Part shown: positions 47,054 through 55,545 of the stretch, in pieces
Layout of the letters: each line of letters begins with the position of its first letter
Numbering within the stretch: the stretch's first letter is position 1
DNA from: CAVYGN01 sp963796325
GTDB taxonomy: Bacteria > Spirochaetota > Brevinematia > Brevinematales > JAOACQ01
Length of the DNA: 64,000 nucleotides
Reading direction: 5' to 3'
Assembly (NCBI GenBank): GCA_963796325.1
Contig: CAWCLF010000001.1
Span: 2,170,001 to 2,234,000, forward strand
The notes under the pieces: model-generated
What the model saw: only the letters and a program-made list of their open reading frames with translations
Told to the model about the DNA's origin: nothing
Databases searched by the model: none
Translations under genes and position numbers: made by a program

Positions 47054-47674
47054 TTAAGACTCCTTGTTTTCCAGGAACTTAAGATAGCTGTTTTCCTCGA
47101 GATATTTAAAAATTATATCCGCCGCTTTTTCAGGCGGTTCGATGCCTGAATCTATGATTATTTCAGGGTTCAGAGGTTCTTCATACGGATCGCTTATTCC
47201 CGTGAAATTTTCGATATCTCCTTTCCTGGCTTTTTTGTAAAGGCCTTTCGGGTCCCTTGTTTCGCAAATATCGAGGGAACATTTTACATATATTTCGATA
47301 AATTCGCCATTTCCAACCATTTTCCTTACTTCGTCGCGGTCTTTCCTGTACGGGGAAATAAAAGCCGTCAGGACTATTATGCCGGCGTCCGTAAACAGTT
47401 TCGCCACTTCTCCGATCCGCCTTATATTTTCAGCGCGGTCCGGCCGGCCGAATCCCAGGTCCCGGTTAAGCCCGCAGCGGATGTTGTCGCCGTCCAGGAC
47501 ATATGTGTGAATTCCCGATTCGTTCAGTTTTCGATCCAGCAGCCGGGCAATGGTCGACTTTCCGCTGGCTGAATGCCCGGTAAACCATATTATCGCGGAC
47601 GAATGGCCGTTAAGGCGGCGCCTGTCTTTTTTTACGACCGATAACATATACGGATATAAATTATTTTCCGGCAT
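47054..47674 (-). CDS. cysC: adenylyl-sulfate (APS) kinase
   Basis: Stand-alone APS kinase of 206 aa, giving PAPS, the sulfate donor of sulfotransferases. Seen: WFTGHSASGKSTIARLLDRK (P-loop), VLDGDNIRCGLNRDLGF, FISPYRKDRDEVR and the CxxxRDPKGLYKKARKG loop with FTGISDPYEEP. All catalytic motifs are intact. It starts 1 bp after the pstB-like gene, so the transporter and PAPS synthesis genes form one unit. Confidence 0.95.
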   Translation of the reverse strand: MPENNLYPYMLSVVKKDRRRLNGHSSAIIWFTGHSASGKSTIARLLDRKLNESGIHTYVLDGDNIRCGLNRDLGFGRPDRAENIRRIGEVAKLFTDAGIIVLTAFISPYRKDRDEVRKMVGNGEFIEIYVKCSLDICETRDPKGLYKKARKGDIENFTGISDPYEEPLNPEIIIDSGIEPPEKAADIIFKYLEENSYLKFLENKES

Positions 47675-47675
47675 T

Positions 47676-48440
47676 TCAGCTTATTACTCCTTTGATATAT
47701 TCTTTAGTCAATTCCTGTTCGGGGTTTTCGAAAATCTGTTCCGCCGTTCCGAATTCCACGAGCTCGCCCATGTACATAAAAAGGGCGTAATCCGCTATCC
47801 TTTTAGCCTGCCTTAAAATATGGGTCACGAATATGACCGTGTAATTTTCTTTCAATTTGAGGAGCGTTTGTTCTATATGGCGGCTGGAAAAAGGGTCGAG
47901 GGAGGACGTTGGTTCGTCGCCTAAAATAATCTCGGGCTCTACGGCAAGCCCCCTTGCTAAACAAAGGCGCTGCTGCTGGCCCAGGGAAAGCTTCGACGCC
48001 GGGGTGTTCAGCCTGTCTTTCACTTCTTCCCAGAGATTGACCATCTTCAGGTATTTTTCAACTATCGCTATGACGGCTTTTCTTCCTTTCAGGCCATGTA
48101 TCCTCGGCCCGTAAGCCACATTATCGAATATCGACATCGGCAGGGGCGAGGGTTTTTGAAGCAAAAGGCCCATTTTTTTACGTATCCTCGTTACATCCGC
48201 CCCTTGAGCCAGGACATTCTCGCCGTCTACGATGATCTCCCCCTCTACCGTCACGTTTTCTTCCAGGTCGATCAGGCGGTTGAACGACTTGAGCAGCGTC
48301 GATTTCCCGCATCCCGAAGGGCCGATTATCACAGTCACCTTTTTATCGGGAATGACAAGGGATATGTCTTTGAGTGCTTCCACGCCGCCGAATTTCACTT
48401 TCAAGTGCCTTACCGTAATGTGGGCGGGATTTTCAATCAT
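47676..48440 (-). CDS. PstB-like ABC transporter ATPase
   Basis: ATPase of 254 aa with PstB-type sequence. Seen: IIGPSGCGKSTLLKSFNRL (Walker A), SIFDNVAYGPRIHG, signature LSLGQQQRLCLARGLAVEP, Walker B IILGDEPTSSLD, and H-loop VTHILRQAKR. The signature is LSLGQ rather than LSGGQ, so it is off-consensus. By family it would be called a phosphate importer subunit; the context with cysC-cysD-cysN suggests sulfate or another sulfur oxyanion (inference). No phoU is present. Confidence 0.85.
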   Translation of the reverse strand: MIENPAHITVRHLKVKFGGVEALKDISLVIPDKKVTVIIGPSGCGKSTLLKSFNRLIDLEENVTVEGEIIVDGENVLAQGADVTRIRKKMGLLLQKPSPLPMSIFDNVAYGPRIHGLKGRKAVIAIVEKYLKMVNLWEEVKDRLNTPASKLSLGQQQRLCLARGLAVEPEIILGDEPTSSLDPFSSRHIEQTLLKLKENYTVIFVTHILRQAKRIADYALFMYMGELVEFGTAEQIFENPEQELTKEYIKGVIS

Positions 48441-48452
48441 AGTTTCTTATCC

Positions 48453-49304
48453 TTATTTTATAGTATTTTTGATAAATTTCAAGTTTATCAGCCGTATAAT
48501 GATATTGATGATGAATATAAAAACAGTCAGTATCAAAGCTGCAGAATACGCCCTGTTCTGGACCTCGGGGTAAGGAGTCCCCAATTGGAAAAATATGGCT
48601 AATGGCAGGGTGGCGGCGGGCGAAAAAAGGGAATCGGGAATATTATCCGTAAATCCCGCTGTAAACAAGACGGACGCCGCGTCGCCGACGCCCCTTCCGA
48701 AAGCGATTATTATGGCCGTTAAGAGGCCGGGCAATGCCTGCCTTAAAACCACCCTGAATGCCGTTTCGAACCGGGTCGCTCCCAGGGCAAAGGATGCGAG
48801 CGTCAGATCCGGGGAAACCAGCGCGACAACCTCGTCAAGCATCCTGGCAAGGATGGGCAGGACCAGGAGGGCCACGGTTATAATTCCTCCCAGGAGCGAG
48901 ACCTTCAGGCCCAGGTAAAGCATTAAAGAAAATCCGAACGCGCCGTAAACGATGGAGGGAATTCCCCATAATACGTCGAAACAAAAGCGTACGGCATGTA
49001 CGAGCCGGGAGTTTTTGTTTTCAAAAAGATGCATGTAAAGGACTACCGGCAAAGCTATAAATAGACCTAGAATAACACCGCCGATGCCGATGTATGCGGA
49101 CCCCAGGATCGCGTTCAGGATGCCTCCTTTCCCTCCGAGATAATAACCTCCCCGGGGTGTTTCGAAGATCATATCCCAGCTGAAGCCGCCGATTCCTTTC
49201 GAAAGTATGGTGAACAAAATCATGCAAAGCACGGCGAATATGACTAATGAGCACAACCTCATCAAAATAATAAAAATATGTTCTTCCATCTTTCTCATAT
49301 TCAT
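48453..49304 (-). CDS. PstA-like ABC transporter permease
   Basis: Inner-membrane permease of 283 aa with six hydrophobic segments. Seen: GGFSWDMIFETPRGGYYLGG after the first helix, WGIPSIVYGAFGF, and the EAA-type ATPase-coupling loop in ALGATRFETAFRVVLRQALP (~175-194), followed by GRGVGDAASVLFTAG. All are PstA landmarks. Overlaps pstC by 4 bp (ATGA). Confidence 0.88.
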   Translation of the reverse strand: MNMRKMEEHIFIILMRLCSLVIFAVLCMILFTILSKGIGGFSWDMIFETPRGGYYLGGKGGILNAILGSAYIGIGGVILGLFIALPVVLYMHLFENKNSRLVHAVRFCFDVLWGIPSIVYGAFGFSLMLYLGLKVSLLGGIITVALLVLPILARMLDEVVALVSPDLTLASFALGATRFETAFRVVLRQALPGLLTAIIIAFGRGVGDAASVLFTAGFTDNIPDSLFSPAATLPLAIFFQLGTPYPEVQNRAYSAALILTVFIFIINIIIRLINLKFIKNTIK

Positions 49305-50215
49305 AAATGGAGTCCTTTTTCAATCCTGATAAGAAGCCACCGGGAAACTATGTTGAAAAAAATTACTACGGCCGTTAAAATCAGCGCAGCAAGCATGAGC
49401 GCCGAATCGAAGAGGGGGATGGAAAGCATTTCACCGTAGCTGTTGGCGATCAAAGCCGGAAGGGGATATACCGGATCGAATATGGAACGGGGTATTTTAG
49501 CCACATTGCCGGCTATCATCAAAACAGCCATCGTTTCGCCGAAAGCCCGTGACATTGCAAGCACTATTCCGGCTACGATGCCCGGGAAGCTCTTCCTTAA
49601 TATCACGTTTTTGACGGTTTCCCACCGGGTCGCGCCGACCGCCAGCGAGGCCATCCTGGTCTCTTTGGGTATTGTGCGGAATATTTCCACGAAAATATTT
49701 ATCAATACGGGAGTGATCATAACCGCAAGCACGAGCGAAGCCGAGAGCATGGAATATCCTGAAACATGGAGCCCCCAGGCGGGCGCTGCGAATTCTTTGA
49801 CCCATGGGACGATCACAAGGACTCCCCACAACCCGAAAACAACCGAAGGTATGCCCGCCAGAATATCCACCATCGGTATAAAAAAATTCCTCAGCACTCC
49901 CGAAGCGTACTCCGAAAGGTATATTCCCGTTAAAATGCAGACCGGCGTTGCAAGGATAAGCGCGCCGAAAGTGACCCATAGCGTACCGATAATAAACGGC
50001 AGGAATCCGAACTCTCCGCTCATCGGATGCCAGTTTTCCGAAAACAATAATTTTGCAAGAGGATTTTTAAGCAGTATAGGAAGCGATTTTATGAACAGCA
50101 TCGTAAAAATGAAAATCAGAAGGATCATGCAGAAAAAGACCAGCATTCTCGCGCTGCCGCCGAATAAACGGTCTTTAAGGTAACGGAAGTTGAACGACAT
50201 CAGCCGGTCCGTCAA
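49301..50215 (-). CDS. PstC-like ABC transporter permease
   Basis: Inner-membrane permease of 304 aa with six hydrophobic segments. Seen: WHPMSGEFGFLPFIIGTLWV, IYLSEYASGVLRNF, AGIPSVVFGLWGV, the coupling loop VGATRWETVKNVILRKSFPG (~190-210), and SRAFGETMAVLMIAGN. Overlaps pstS and pstA by 4 bp on each side, so the permease pair and binding protein are co-translated. Confidence 0.88.
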   Translation of the reverse strand: MTDRLMSFNFRYLKDRLFGGSARMLVFFCMILLIFIFTMLFIKSLPILLKNPLAKLLFSENWHPMSGEFGFLPFIIGTLWVTFGALILATPVCILTGIYLSEYASGVLRNFFIPMVDILAGIPSVVFGLWGVLVIVPWVKEFAAPAWGLHVSGYSMLSASLVLAVMITPVLINIFVEIFRTIPKETRMASLAVGATRWETVKNVILRKSFPGIVAGIVLAMSRAFGETMAVLMIAGNVAKIPRSIFDPVYPLPALIANSYGEMLSIPLFDSALMLAALILTAVVIFFNIVSRWLLIRIEKGLHL

Positions 50216-51153
50216 ATACCGAGGGTTTTCATCTGTTCTTCAGCCCTGGATTCTTCTACCGGGACATAACCGTTTTCTATCATATATCTGCGTCCTTCGG
50301 TCGACGCCCAGCGTACGAATTCACGCACGATCTTTTTAACGGGCCTGCCTTTAAAAGCAAAATACAGGTCGCGCGCCGGAGGAGAGGGATATTTATTTTT
50401 TGATATCGCCCGTGTCAGTTCCGAAAGACTTCGATAAAAATCCTCGTCCGGATCGATCTTTCCATTACCGTTGATGTCGATCGGCAATATAGCGATGCCC
50501 GGGACAGGTTTGTCCGTCCGGGAATCATAAGCGAAATTGATATTGTTGTAGCCTATACCGAAAACGTCTTTTTTAACGGCTTCGACGACGCCGGGGTCCC
50601 CGAAAACGCCTATCCCCTTCAGATCCTCCTGCTTTTTCCCGAAATAGACGGCCCAGGTGCCCGCCGCTCCGCAGGAATCGGAACGGGTATATATATCGAT
50701 AGTGTCGTTTTTATCGTATCGGTTGAGTTCTTTCCAGCGCGTCAGAGAACCTTCTATAAAAATCTGCTCCAGCTGCTTCTTTTTTAATCCGGATTTAAGG
50801 ATTTCGCCCAGGAGCGGATTATTCGCGTTGACAGTGCATACCACCGCGTCGCGAGCCATCGCGATCCAGGTTATTCCCTTTTCTTCCTCGGATTTTGAAA
50901 TTTCACGGGATATGCTGCCGATATCCGCCATGCCCGTAAGAGTATCCACCATTCCTTTTCCGGCCCCGGCCGCCGAGATATCGAATTTCACCTCCGGGTG
51001 GATTTTCTTGAATTCCTCAGCCCATTTGACTTCCATCGGATACAGCGCGAAAGCCCCTGAAATGCTGATCGTTTTTTCCGAAGAACCTCTGCCGCAAGAA
51101 TAAATAATCAATGCGACCGCTACAAAAAACGCCGCTTGAATAAGCTTCTTCAT
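50212..51153 (-). CDS. PstS-like substrate-binding lipoprotein
   Basis: Periplasmic binding protein of 313 aa. The N-terminus is a lipoprotein signal: MKKLIQAAFFVAVALIIYSC, with the lipidated Cys at about 20. The mature part matches the PstS/PBP-like fold: SISGAFALYPMEVKWAEEF, AAGAGKGMVDTL, the TRSDSCGAAGT anion loop and GIGYNNINFAY. Where E. coli PstS has the phosphate-selective Asp in GASD, this region reads GSISR, though other PstS relatives share SR. The ligand is probably sulfate or a related oxyanion given the operon (inference). Confidence 0.82.
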   Translation of the reverse strand: MKKLIQAAFFVAVALIIYSCGRGSSEKTISISGAFALYPMEVKWAEEFKKIHPEVKFDISAAGAGKGMVDTLTGMADIGSISREISKSEEEKGITWIAMARDAVVCTVNANNPLLGEILKSGLKKKQLEQIFIEGSLTRWKELNRYDKNDTIDIYTRSDSCGAAGTWAVYFGKKQEDLKGIGVFGDPGVVEAVKKDVFGIGYNNINFAYDSRTDKPVPGIAILPIDINGNGKIDPDEDFYRSLSELTRAISKNKYPSPPARDLYFAFKGRPVKKIVREFVRWASTEGRRYMIENGYVPVEESRAEEQMKTLGI

Positions 51154-51178
51154 TTTTCACCTCAATCATTATTTTGCT

Positions 51179-51583
51179 TTATATAAAGTCCTGAAGGCTT
51201 AAATTTTCCAGGCGGTTCGAAGTATAATCCCGGATCTCTTTCATAACGCCGAGTATTTTCTTTTCGCTTTCAATCGGCGTATGCTCAAAAAAGAATTCGC
51301 TTGCGGATTCGGTAGGCGCCAGGGCGCCGTCCATTAACCTGATGATCTGCGCCAGTGAAATTTCACCCGGGTCTTTTGCCAGCTTATATCCGCCGCTTGG
51401 GCCCCGCCTGGTTTTAAGGATTGAATTTTGCTTCAGCAGTATGAATAATTGTTCCAGGTATTTTTTTGAAATGCCGAATTGCCGGCAGATAGATTCAATT
51501 TTTACATATTCCCGGTCTTGTTGATGACGTGCTATGAACATCAGGGCCAATAGGGAATATTCGCTTTTTGTCGTCAGCTTCAT
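51179..51583 (-). CDS. Rrf2-family transcriptional regulator (CymR-like)
   Basis: A 134-aa winged-helix Rrf2 regulator. Seen: MKLTTKSEYSLLALMFIA, VKIESICRQFGISKKYLEQL (recognition region) and the wing LKTRRGPSGGYKLAKDP. IscR-type proteins bind a 2Fe-2S cluster with three Cys in the C-terminal half; here the only Cys is near residue 33, so it probably does not bind a cluster and is more like the cysteine-metabolism regulator CymR. First gene of the pst-cys unit; its promoter carries a candidate self-operator. Confidence 0.88.
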   Translation of the reverse strand: MKLTTKSEYSLLALMFIARHQQDREYVKIESICRQFGISKKYLEQLFILLKQNSILKTRRGPSGGYKLAKDPGEISLAQIIRLMDGALAPTESASEFFFEHTPIESEKKILGVMKEIRDYTSNRLENLSLQDFI

Positions 51584-51612
51584 TACATTTTCTGCTTTAT
51601 AAGTTTATAAAT

Positions 51613-51641
51613 AGTATAGACAATGTATACAAGCATGTCAA
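51613..51641 (-). promoter_or_regulatory. rrf2-pst-cys promoter with overlapping palindromic operator
   Basis: Reading on the minus strand: TTGACA (51641-51636), 17-bp spacer, TATACT (51618-51613). The element TAGACAATGTAT (51617-51628 on +) lies across the spacer and -10 and is part of GTATA-N7-TATAC, a 5-bp-arm inverted repeat. The overlap suggests repression by the Rrf2 protein encoded just downstream. Confidence 0.7.
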
Positions 51642-51662
51642 GTTAGGTATGCGGGTTCTTTT

Positions 51663-52308
51663 TCAGGCTATCCAGAGCCCCTCTATGCGGACCTGCAATC
51701 CGTCTTTAATTTTATATAAGGCGTTGACCAGGCCGCAATGACGCCACTGGAGCATGCAGTACCGGGGCTGGAAATAATAACGCTTCCCGATTTCCAGTTC
51801 CATGCCGGCTGTTTCGTACGATCCCTTCGTAGGCCGTAGTATTGTAAAATCCTATATTGATCCCTCTTTCCCTTGCCTGGAGCGGACCGGTCACATTCCA
51901 GACAACGACCCCGTTAAAGTAATCGGGTTCTTCGACTATCACTCCGGCATGAGTAACCGGGCATCCGCATGAAATCCATGCCGGCCTGCCGTATATAACA
52001 TCTCCCCTTTTCAGTTTTAATTTTTCCACGTTAGCCGGATTGAAAAGAATGATGGTTTCCCTCGGGCCAAGTTCCCCTTTAAATTTATCAAGGACAAAAT
52101 CGTAATCACGGCCAAGATTGTCTTTCCAGCTCGGGTTATCAAAAGTCTCGTCCTGTCGATTTTCCTTTCCCGATTTTTCATCCGTAAAAATGCACCGTTC
52201 CAATAAATTCGAATCGAGAGCGGCTGAATCGGCCAGTTCATTGCAGGTTTTAAAGCCGCAAATACCGCAGTTTTTTCCAGGCAGTTTGAATTCGCTGTTT
52301 TGATCCAT
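51663..52308 (-). CDS. 4Fe-4S protein with ACDS-gamma-type cluster domain, frameshifted
   Basis: Protein of about 214 aa if a frameshift is repaired. The N-terminus KNCGICGFKTCNELADSAAL with a later LLERC gives the Cys pattern C-x2-C-x4-C-x~16-C of the acetyl-CoA decarbonylase/synthase gamma-subunit cluster domain. The centre has GDVIYGRPAWISCGCPVTH and VWNVTGPLQARERG. In the unshifted frame the C-terminus becomes nonsense; one base fewer at the CCC of 51823-51825 restores GMELEIGKRYYFQPRYCMLQ and a stop at 51663. The start is put at ATG 52308, 7 nt after GGGGAG. Role unknown. Confidence 0.75.
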
Positions 52309-52310
52309 GA

Positions 52311-53009
52311 TCATTCTCCCCTATAAAAAATATCCGAATCCAGCGGCCGCAGCACGCCATGATGGGCTTCCTTGCCGATTTCTTTCTTGCCTACGCATAT
52401 CGTGCATGTTCCGACGGGCGGATTGCCTTTAAGTAAAATCGGATAGCGGAGGCTTTCAACGTCCATTATCTTTTTCGAAACATAACCGATGTTGATGCCA
52501 TGAAGCGCATCGCTTTCTATAACCGGAACAGAAGCCGTTTCTTCAATCGTTGCACGAAATACTTCCCGCTCCGCCTGTGAAACCAGGTCTATCTTTGTAA
52601 CGACGGCAATATCCGCCAGGGATAGCATAGGGCCGATTTTCCTGGGAAGGTTCATTCCGCTGGTCGCTTCTATAACAACAATCCCAAGGGCATGATCGAT
52701 ATAAGGCGAACATCGCAGGCATAATCCGGCCGTTTCCACTATGAGGATATCGGAGGATTCGTTGACCGCCCATTTGATGGCGTCGCCCAGAACGATGACA
52801 TTGCAATGGTCGGGGCAAAGATCGCCCGAATATACTTTTTTAGTCGGTATCCCGAATTCCTGCCGTATGATAGTATCTTCATCCGCGAATTGCACGTCGA
52901 TTTTAAGGTAGCTTACTTTCAGTTTTTCCTGCTGTAATTTTTTAATGACCTGTTTGATAACGGTAGTTTTACCGCTGGTCGGCGGTCCCGCAAAAATTGC
53001 CGCTTTCAT
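52311..53009 (-). CDS. HypB/UreG-like GTPase
   Basis: A 232-aa SIMIBI-class GTPase, similar to metallochaperones HypB and UreG. Seen: IFAGPPTSGKTTVIKQVIKK (P-loop), LIVETAGLCLRCSP (Walker B and switch region with two Cys), and VVTKIDLVSQAERE (base-recognition TKxD). Extra Cys pairs, CPDHC (~63-67) and CTIC (~206-209), could bind metal or a cluster. It overlaps its neighbours by 4 bp on both sides. Partner enzyme not visible here; a role in metallocentre assembly is inferred. Confidence 0.75.
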   Translation of the reverse strand: MKAAIFAGPPTSGKTTVIKQVIKKLQQEKLKVSYLKIDVQFADEDTIIRQEFGIPTKKVYSGDLCPDHCNVIVLGDAIKWAVNESSDILIVETAGLCLRCSPYIDHALGIVVIEATSGMNLPRKIGPMLSLADIAVVTKIDLVSQAEREVFRATIEETASVPVIESDALHGINIGYVSKKIMDVESLRYPILLKGNPPVGTCTICVGKKEIGKEAHHGVLRPLDSDIFYRGE

Positions 53010-53830
53010 TGTATGTTTTCCCCCTTTGACGGACTATATCCGAATGCTATAAGCCTTTCATTGAGCATATCTTCCGTCAATCTTTCTCCGTTTCTGATCT
53101 GCTTTCTAAAATACAGGATGATATCGTCAAGTTTCTTGATCTCCTCTGCAACCCTGAGTTCTTCATCATGCGCCATAATCAGTTGCTGCATCGCGCCGTT
53201 TTTCATAACGACGCGGTAATCTGAAAGCAGTGCAATTCTTGGGTCATGTGTAACAAAAATAAAAATTTTCTCATACTTTTTTAGAAGTTCGAGCGCTTTA
53301 GTACGGTGTATTCCCGCATTCTCGATTTCATCCAGCAGTATGATCGGAGAATTTCCTATTATTACTGCATCCGCAATTAGAAGGGCCCGGGTCTGGCCGC
53401 CCGAAAGCTCCGTCATTTTATTGTGAACTTCTATGGGTTCTCCCGTCAGCTGATTTGAAAAATCCAGTGTTTCCTCGATTATAGAATCCGGCCTTGAAGT
53501 TTTCCGTATCCGTGCGTGTTTAGTTAAAAAGTCGCTCACATTCAAATCGGAAAGAAAATTCGTGTGCTGGGTTATAAGGGCGATCGGATGAAGTGAAGGC
53601 TCCAGCGTCCTGTCATTCGCCGTTCTCTCTCCGTTGATAAAGATCTTCCGCCGTGTCGGAGTGTTGTCGTTTGCAAAGAGTTCGATGTCGTTTATCAGGG
53701 TGGTCTTACCCGATCCTGTCGGCCCGACGATACTTATAATGTCGCCCATTTTCAAGGTGATTTCCGCGATTTTGTCCGGTTCTCCCTTTTTACCGATTCC
53801 CCCGATAATAGTCAGGGATTGAATTTCCAT
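53006..53830 (-). CDS. soluble ABC-type ATPase of unknown partner
   Basis: A 274-aa ABC ATPase. Seen: IISIVGPTGSGKTTLINDIE (Walker A), ALITQHTNFL (Q-loop), signature ELSGGQTRALLIADAVI, Walker B PIILLDEIENAG and H-loop FVTHDPRIAL. No permease gene is nearby, and the last ~60 residues are a charged helix. In a unit with nifS, a GTPase and an Fe-S protein, it looks more like a SufC-style accessory ATPase than a transporter subunit (inference). It is not SufC by sequence pattern as far as I can judge. Confidence 0.78.
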   Translation of the reverse strand: MEIQSLTIIGGIGKKGEPDKIAEITLKMGDIISIVGPTGSGKTTLINDIELFANDNTPTRRKIFINGERTANDRTLEPSLHPIALITQHTNFLSDLNVSDFLTKHARIRKTSRPDSIIEETLDFSNQLTGEPIEVHNKMTELSGGQTRALLIADAVIIGNSPIILLDEIENAGIHRTKALELLKKYEKIFIFVTHDPRIALLSDYRVVMKNGAMQQLIMAHDEELRVAEEIKKLDDIILYFRKQIRNGERLTEDMLNERLIAFGYSPSKGENIQ

Positions 53831-53868
53831 AGATATCTCCTTACAATTCGTTTTGCCGAATTATTATT

Positions 53869-55026
53869 TTATCTCGACCATATTGAATTCAGGCTTTTTA
53901 CGCTTTTTATCAGTACATCCAGAAAATAATCGATATCTTCATCTGTTGTCTGCCTGCCCAGTGTGATCCGCAATGCTCCGATAGCCTGGACGGGATTACG
54001 GCCTATAGCGGCAAGTACATGAGAAATTTTTTTTGAGTTAGACGAACAGGCCGAGCCTGTTGAAACGCATATGCCTTCCCGGTCTAATTTCATGAGTAAA
54101 TTCGGGGCCTGTCCTTCGAGTCCGTTAAACCCTATATTAATATTATTGGGCAGGCGGATATCCTTATGCCCGTTAAGGTAAACCGACGGTATATTTTCCG
54201 TTATTGTCCCGATGATCCTGTTACGCAGTGCCTGGAGCCGGCTTGATTCTTCTTTTAATTCGTCCATGCACAATTGAACAGCTTTTGCAAAACCTGCGAT
54301 CCCGGGAACATTTTCAGTCGCCGACCGCAATCCGTATTCCTGCCCTCCGCCATGCTGCCATGGCGTTAATTTTATTCCTTCCCGGATATATAATGCGCCT
54401 ATTCCTTTCGGGCCGTAAATTTTGTGGGAATTAACCGTCGCAAGATCGACATTGAATTTTTTAACATCGAAAGGAACCTTTCCGAACGATTGGCATGCAT
54501 CCGTATGAAAACAAACCCCGTTATCCCGGCAAAGTTTACCGATAATTTCAATCGGCTGTATAACTCCGATTTCATTATTGGCATGCATAACCGATACCAT
54601 AATAGTTTCAGGGCGTAAACTGTTTTTCAATCGATCGGCATCGATAAGCCCGTCAGCGTCGACCGGGATATATGAGATATTAAAGCCCTGTGTCTGGAGC
54701 CATTTGCAGGAATTTATAATGCAGTCATGTTCTATCGAAGAAACAATGATATGATTCCCTTTTGTCCTGTTGGCGAATGCATATCCTTTCACCGCCAGAT
54801 TATTGGATTCCGTCCCTCCCGATGTGAATATCAATTCTTCGGCATTAACGTTAATTGAAGAAGCTATCTCAATCCTGGCTTGCTTAACCGCTTCGCCGGC
54901 TTCAAATCCCATAGTATGAAGGCTGGAGGGATTTCCAAAACCTTCTGAAAAATACGGCAGCATAGCTTCCAGAACCCTTCCGTCCACAGGCGTCGTGGCC
55001 GCGTTATCAAGATAAATCGTTTTCAT
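53869..55026 (-). CDS. nifS: cysteine desulfurase (NifS/IscS family)
   Basis: PLP-dependent cysteine desulfurase of 385 aa. It takes sulfur from cysteine as an enzyme persulfide for Fe-S clusters or thiolation. Seen: IYLDNAATTPVDGRVLEAM, FTSGGTESNNLAVKG, HTDACQSFGKVP, the PLP lysine in VNSHKIYGPKGIGALYI (~205), and the catalytic Cys in CVSTGSACSSNSK (~328). No nifU/iscU scaffold lies nearby. First gene of the nifS-ATPase-GTPase-FeS unit; gene symbol by family only. Confidence 0.9.
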   Translation of the reverse strand: MKTIYLDNAATTPVDGRVLEAMLPYFSEGFGNPSSLHTMGFEAGEAVKQARIEIASSINVNAEELIFTSGGTESNNLAVKGYAFANRTKGNHIIVSSIEHDCIINSCKWLQTQGFNISYIPVDADGLIDADRLKNSLRPETIMVSVMHANNEIGVIQPIEIIGKLCRDNGVCFHTDACQSFGKVPFDVKKFNVDLATVNSHKIYGPKGIGALYIREGIKLTPWQHGGGQEYGLRSATENVPGIAGFAKAVQLCMDELKEESSRLQALRNRIIGTITENIPSVYLNGHKDIRLPNNINIGFNGLEGQAPNLLMKLDREGICVSTGSACSSNSKKISHVLAAIGRNPVQAIGALRITLGRQTTDEDIDYFLDVLIKSVKSLNSIWSR

Positions 55027-55066
55027 CTCTGCCTTTCAAAAATTAAATTATTGTATATATAGTCCA

Positions 55067-55103
55067 TAGACAATATATTATATTAATCTTAGCGGTTTGT
55101 CAA
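55067..55103 (-). promoter_or_regulatory. nifS promoter with Rrf2-type element
   Basis: On the minus strand: TTGACA (55103-55098), 17-bp spacer, TAATAT (55080-55075). TAGACAATATAT (55067-55078 on +) overlaps the -10 and the expected start site. It matches the element at the rrf2 promoter in 11 of 12 positions, suggesting shared control. Confidence 0.6.
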
Positions 55104-55545
55104 TGATAATTTAATAATTATTTTACATGCCTATCCAGTTCGTTAAGGTAATTCTCTTCATAATTCATATAATATTTTTAAAAATATCATCTGAAATTTT
55201 CGTTTTTTTTACCAAGAGATCTTTTCGAATTGCTATGCTTGATGAAATGCACTTTATGAAAAGAGGGCGATATAATGCCCTGGCTGCAGATAAATTGAAT
55301 AAAGTCCAGGAAGATGTCATAGTTTTGTGAGTAAAAATGTTCTCAATATTGGTAAATACGGGAATTATTTGGGAAATATCGGATTAATAGTGTAAAAACA
55401 TCATCATTAAGCTGGAATTCATCATCGACTTTGCCTGGAATGACCATAAACGCCAATGATATCGGTTAAATATAGAGGGTAATGGAAATGATGGGTTTTA
55501 GTGTAGGGGTACTTTAATTAGGTACGTTACCGATAGAATCGACAG
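55104..55545. other. intergenic region without a convincing gene
   Basis: About 440 bp between the divergent nifS and methyltransferase genes. A 67-codon open frame at 55127-55330 (+) has no ribosome site and no recognisable motif; it may be a remnant. Otherwise I see nothing apart from the flanking promoter elements. Confidence 0.4.

Noticed and set aside
49443..50183. 246-codon + strand open frame opposite pstC
   Set aside because: Antisense shadow of a clear permease gene; no motif or ribosome site.
47676..51153. Straight annotation as a phosphate importer
   Set aside because: The subunits match Pst families, but the operon holds only sulfate-activation genes and an Rrf2 regulator and lacks phoU. 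I kept the family names and left the ligand open.
55127..55330. 67-codon open frame between nifS and the methyltransferase
   Set aside because: No ribosome site, no recognisable motif and biased composition; not annotated as a gene.
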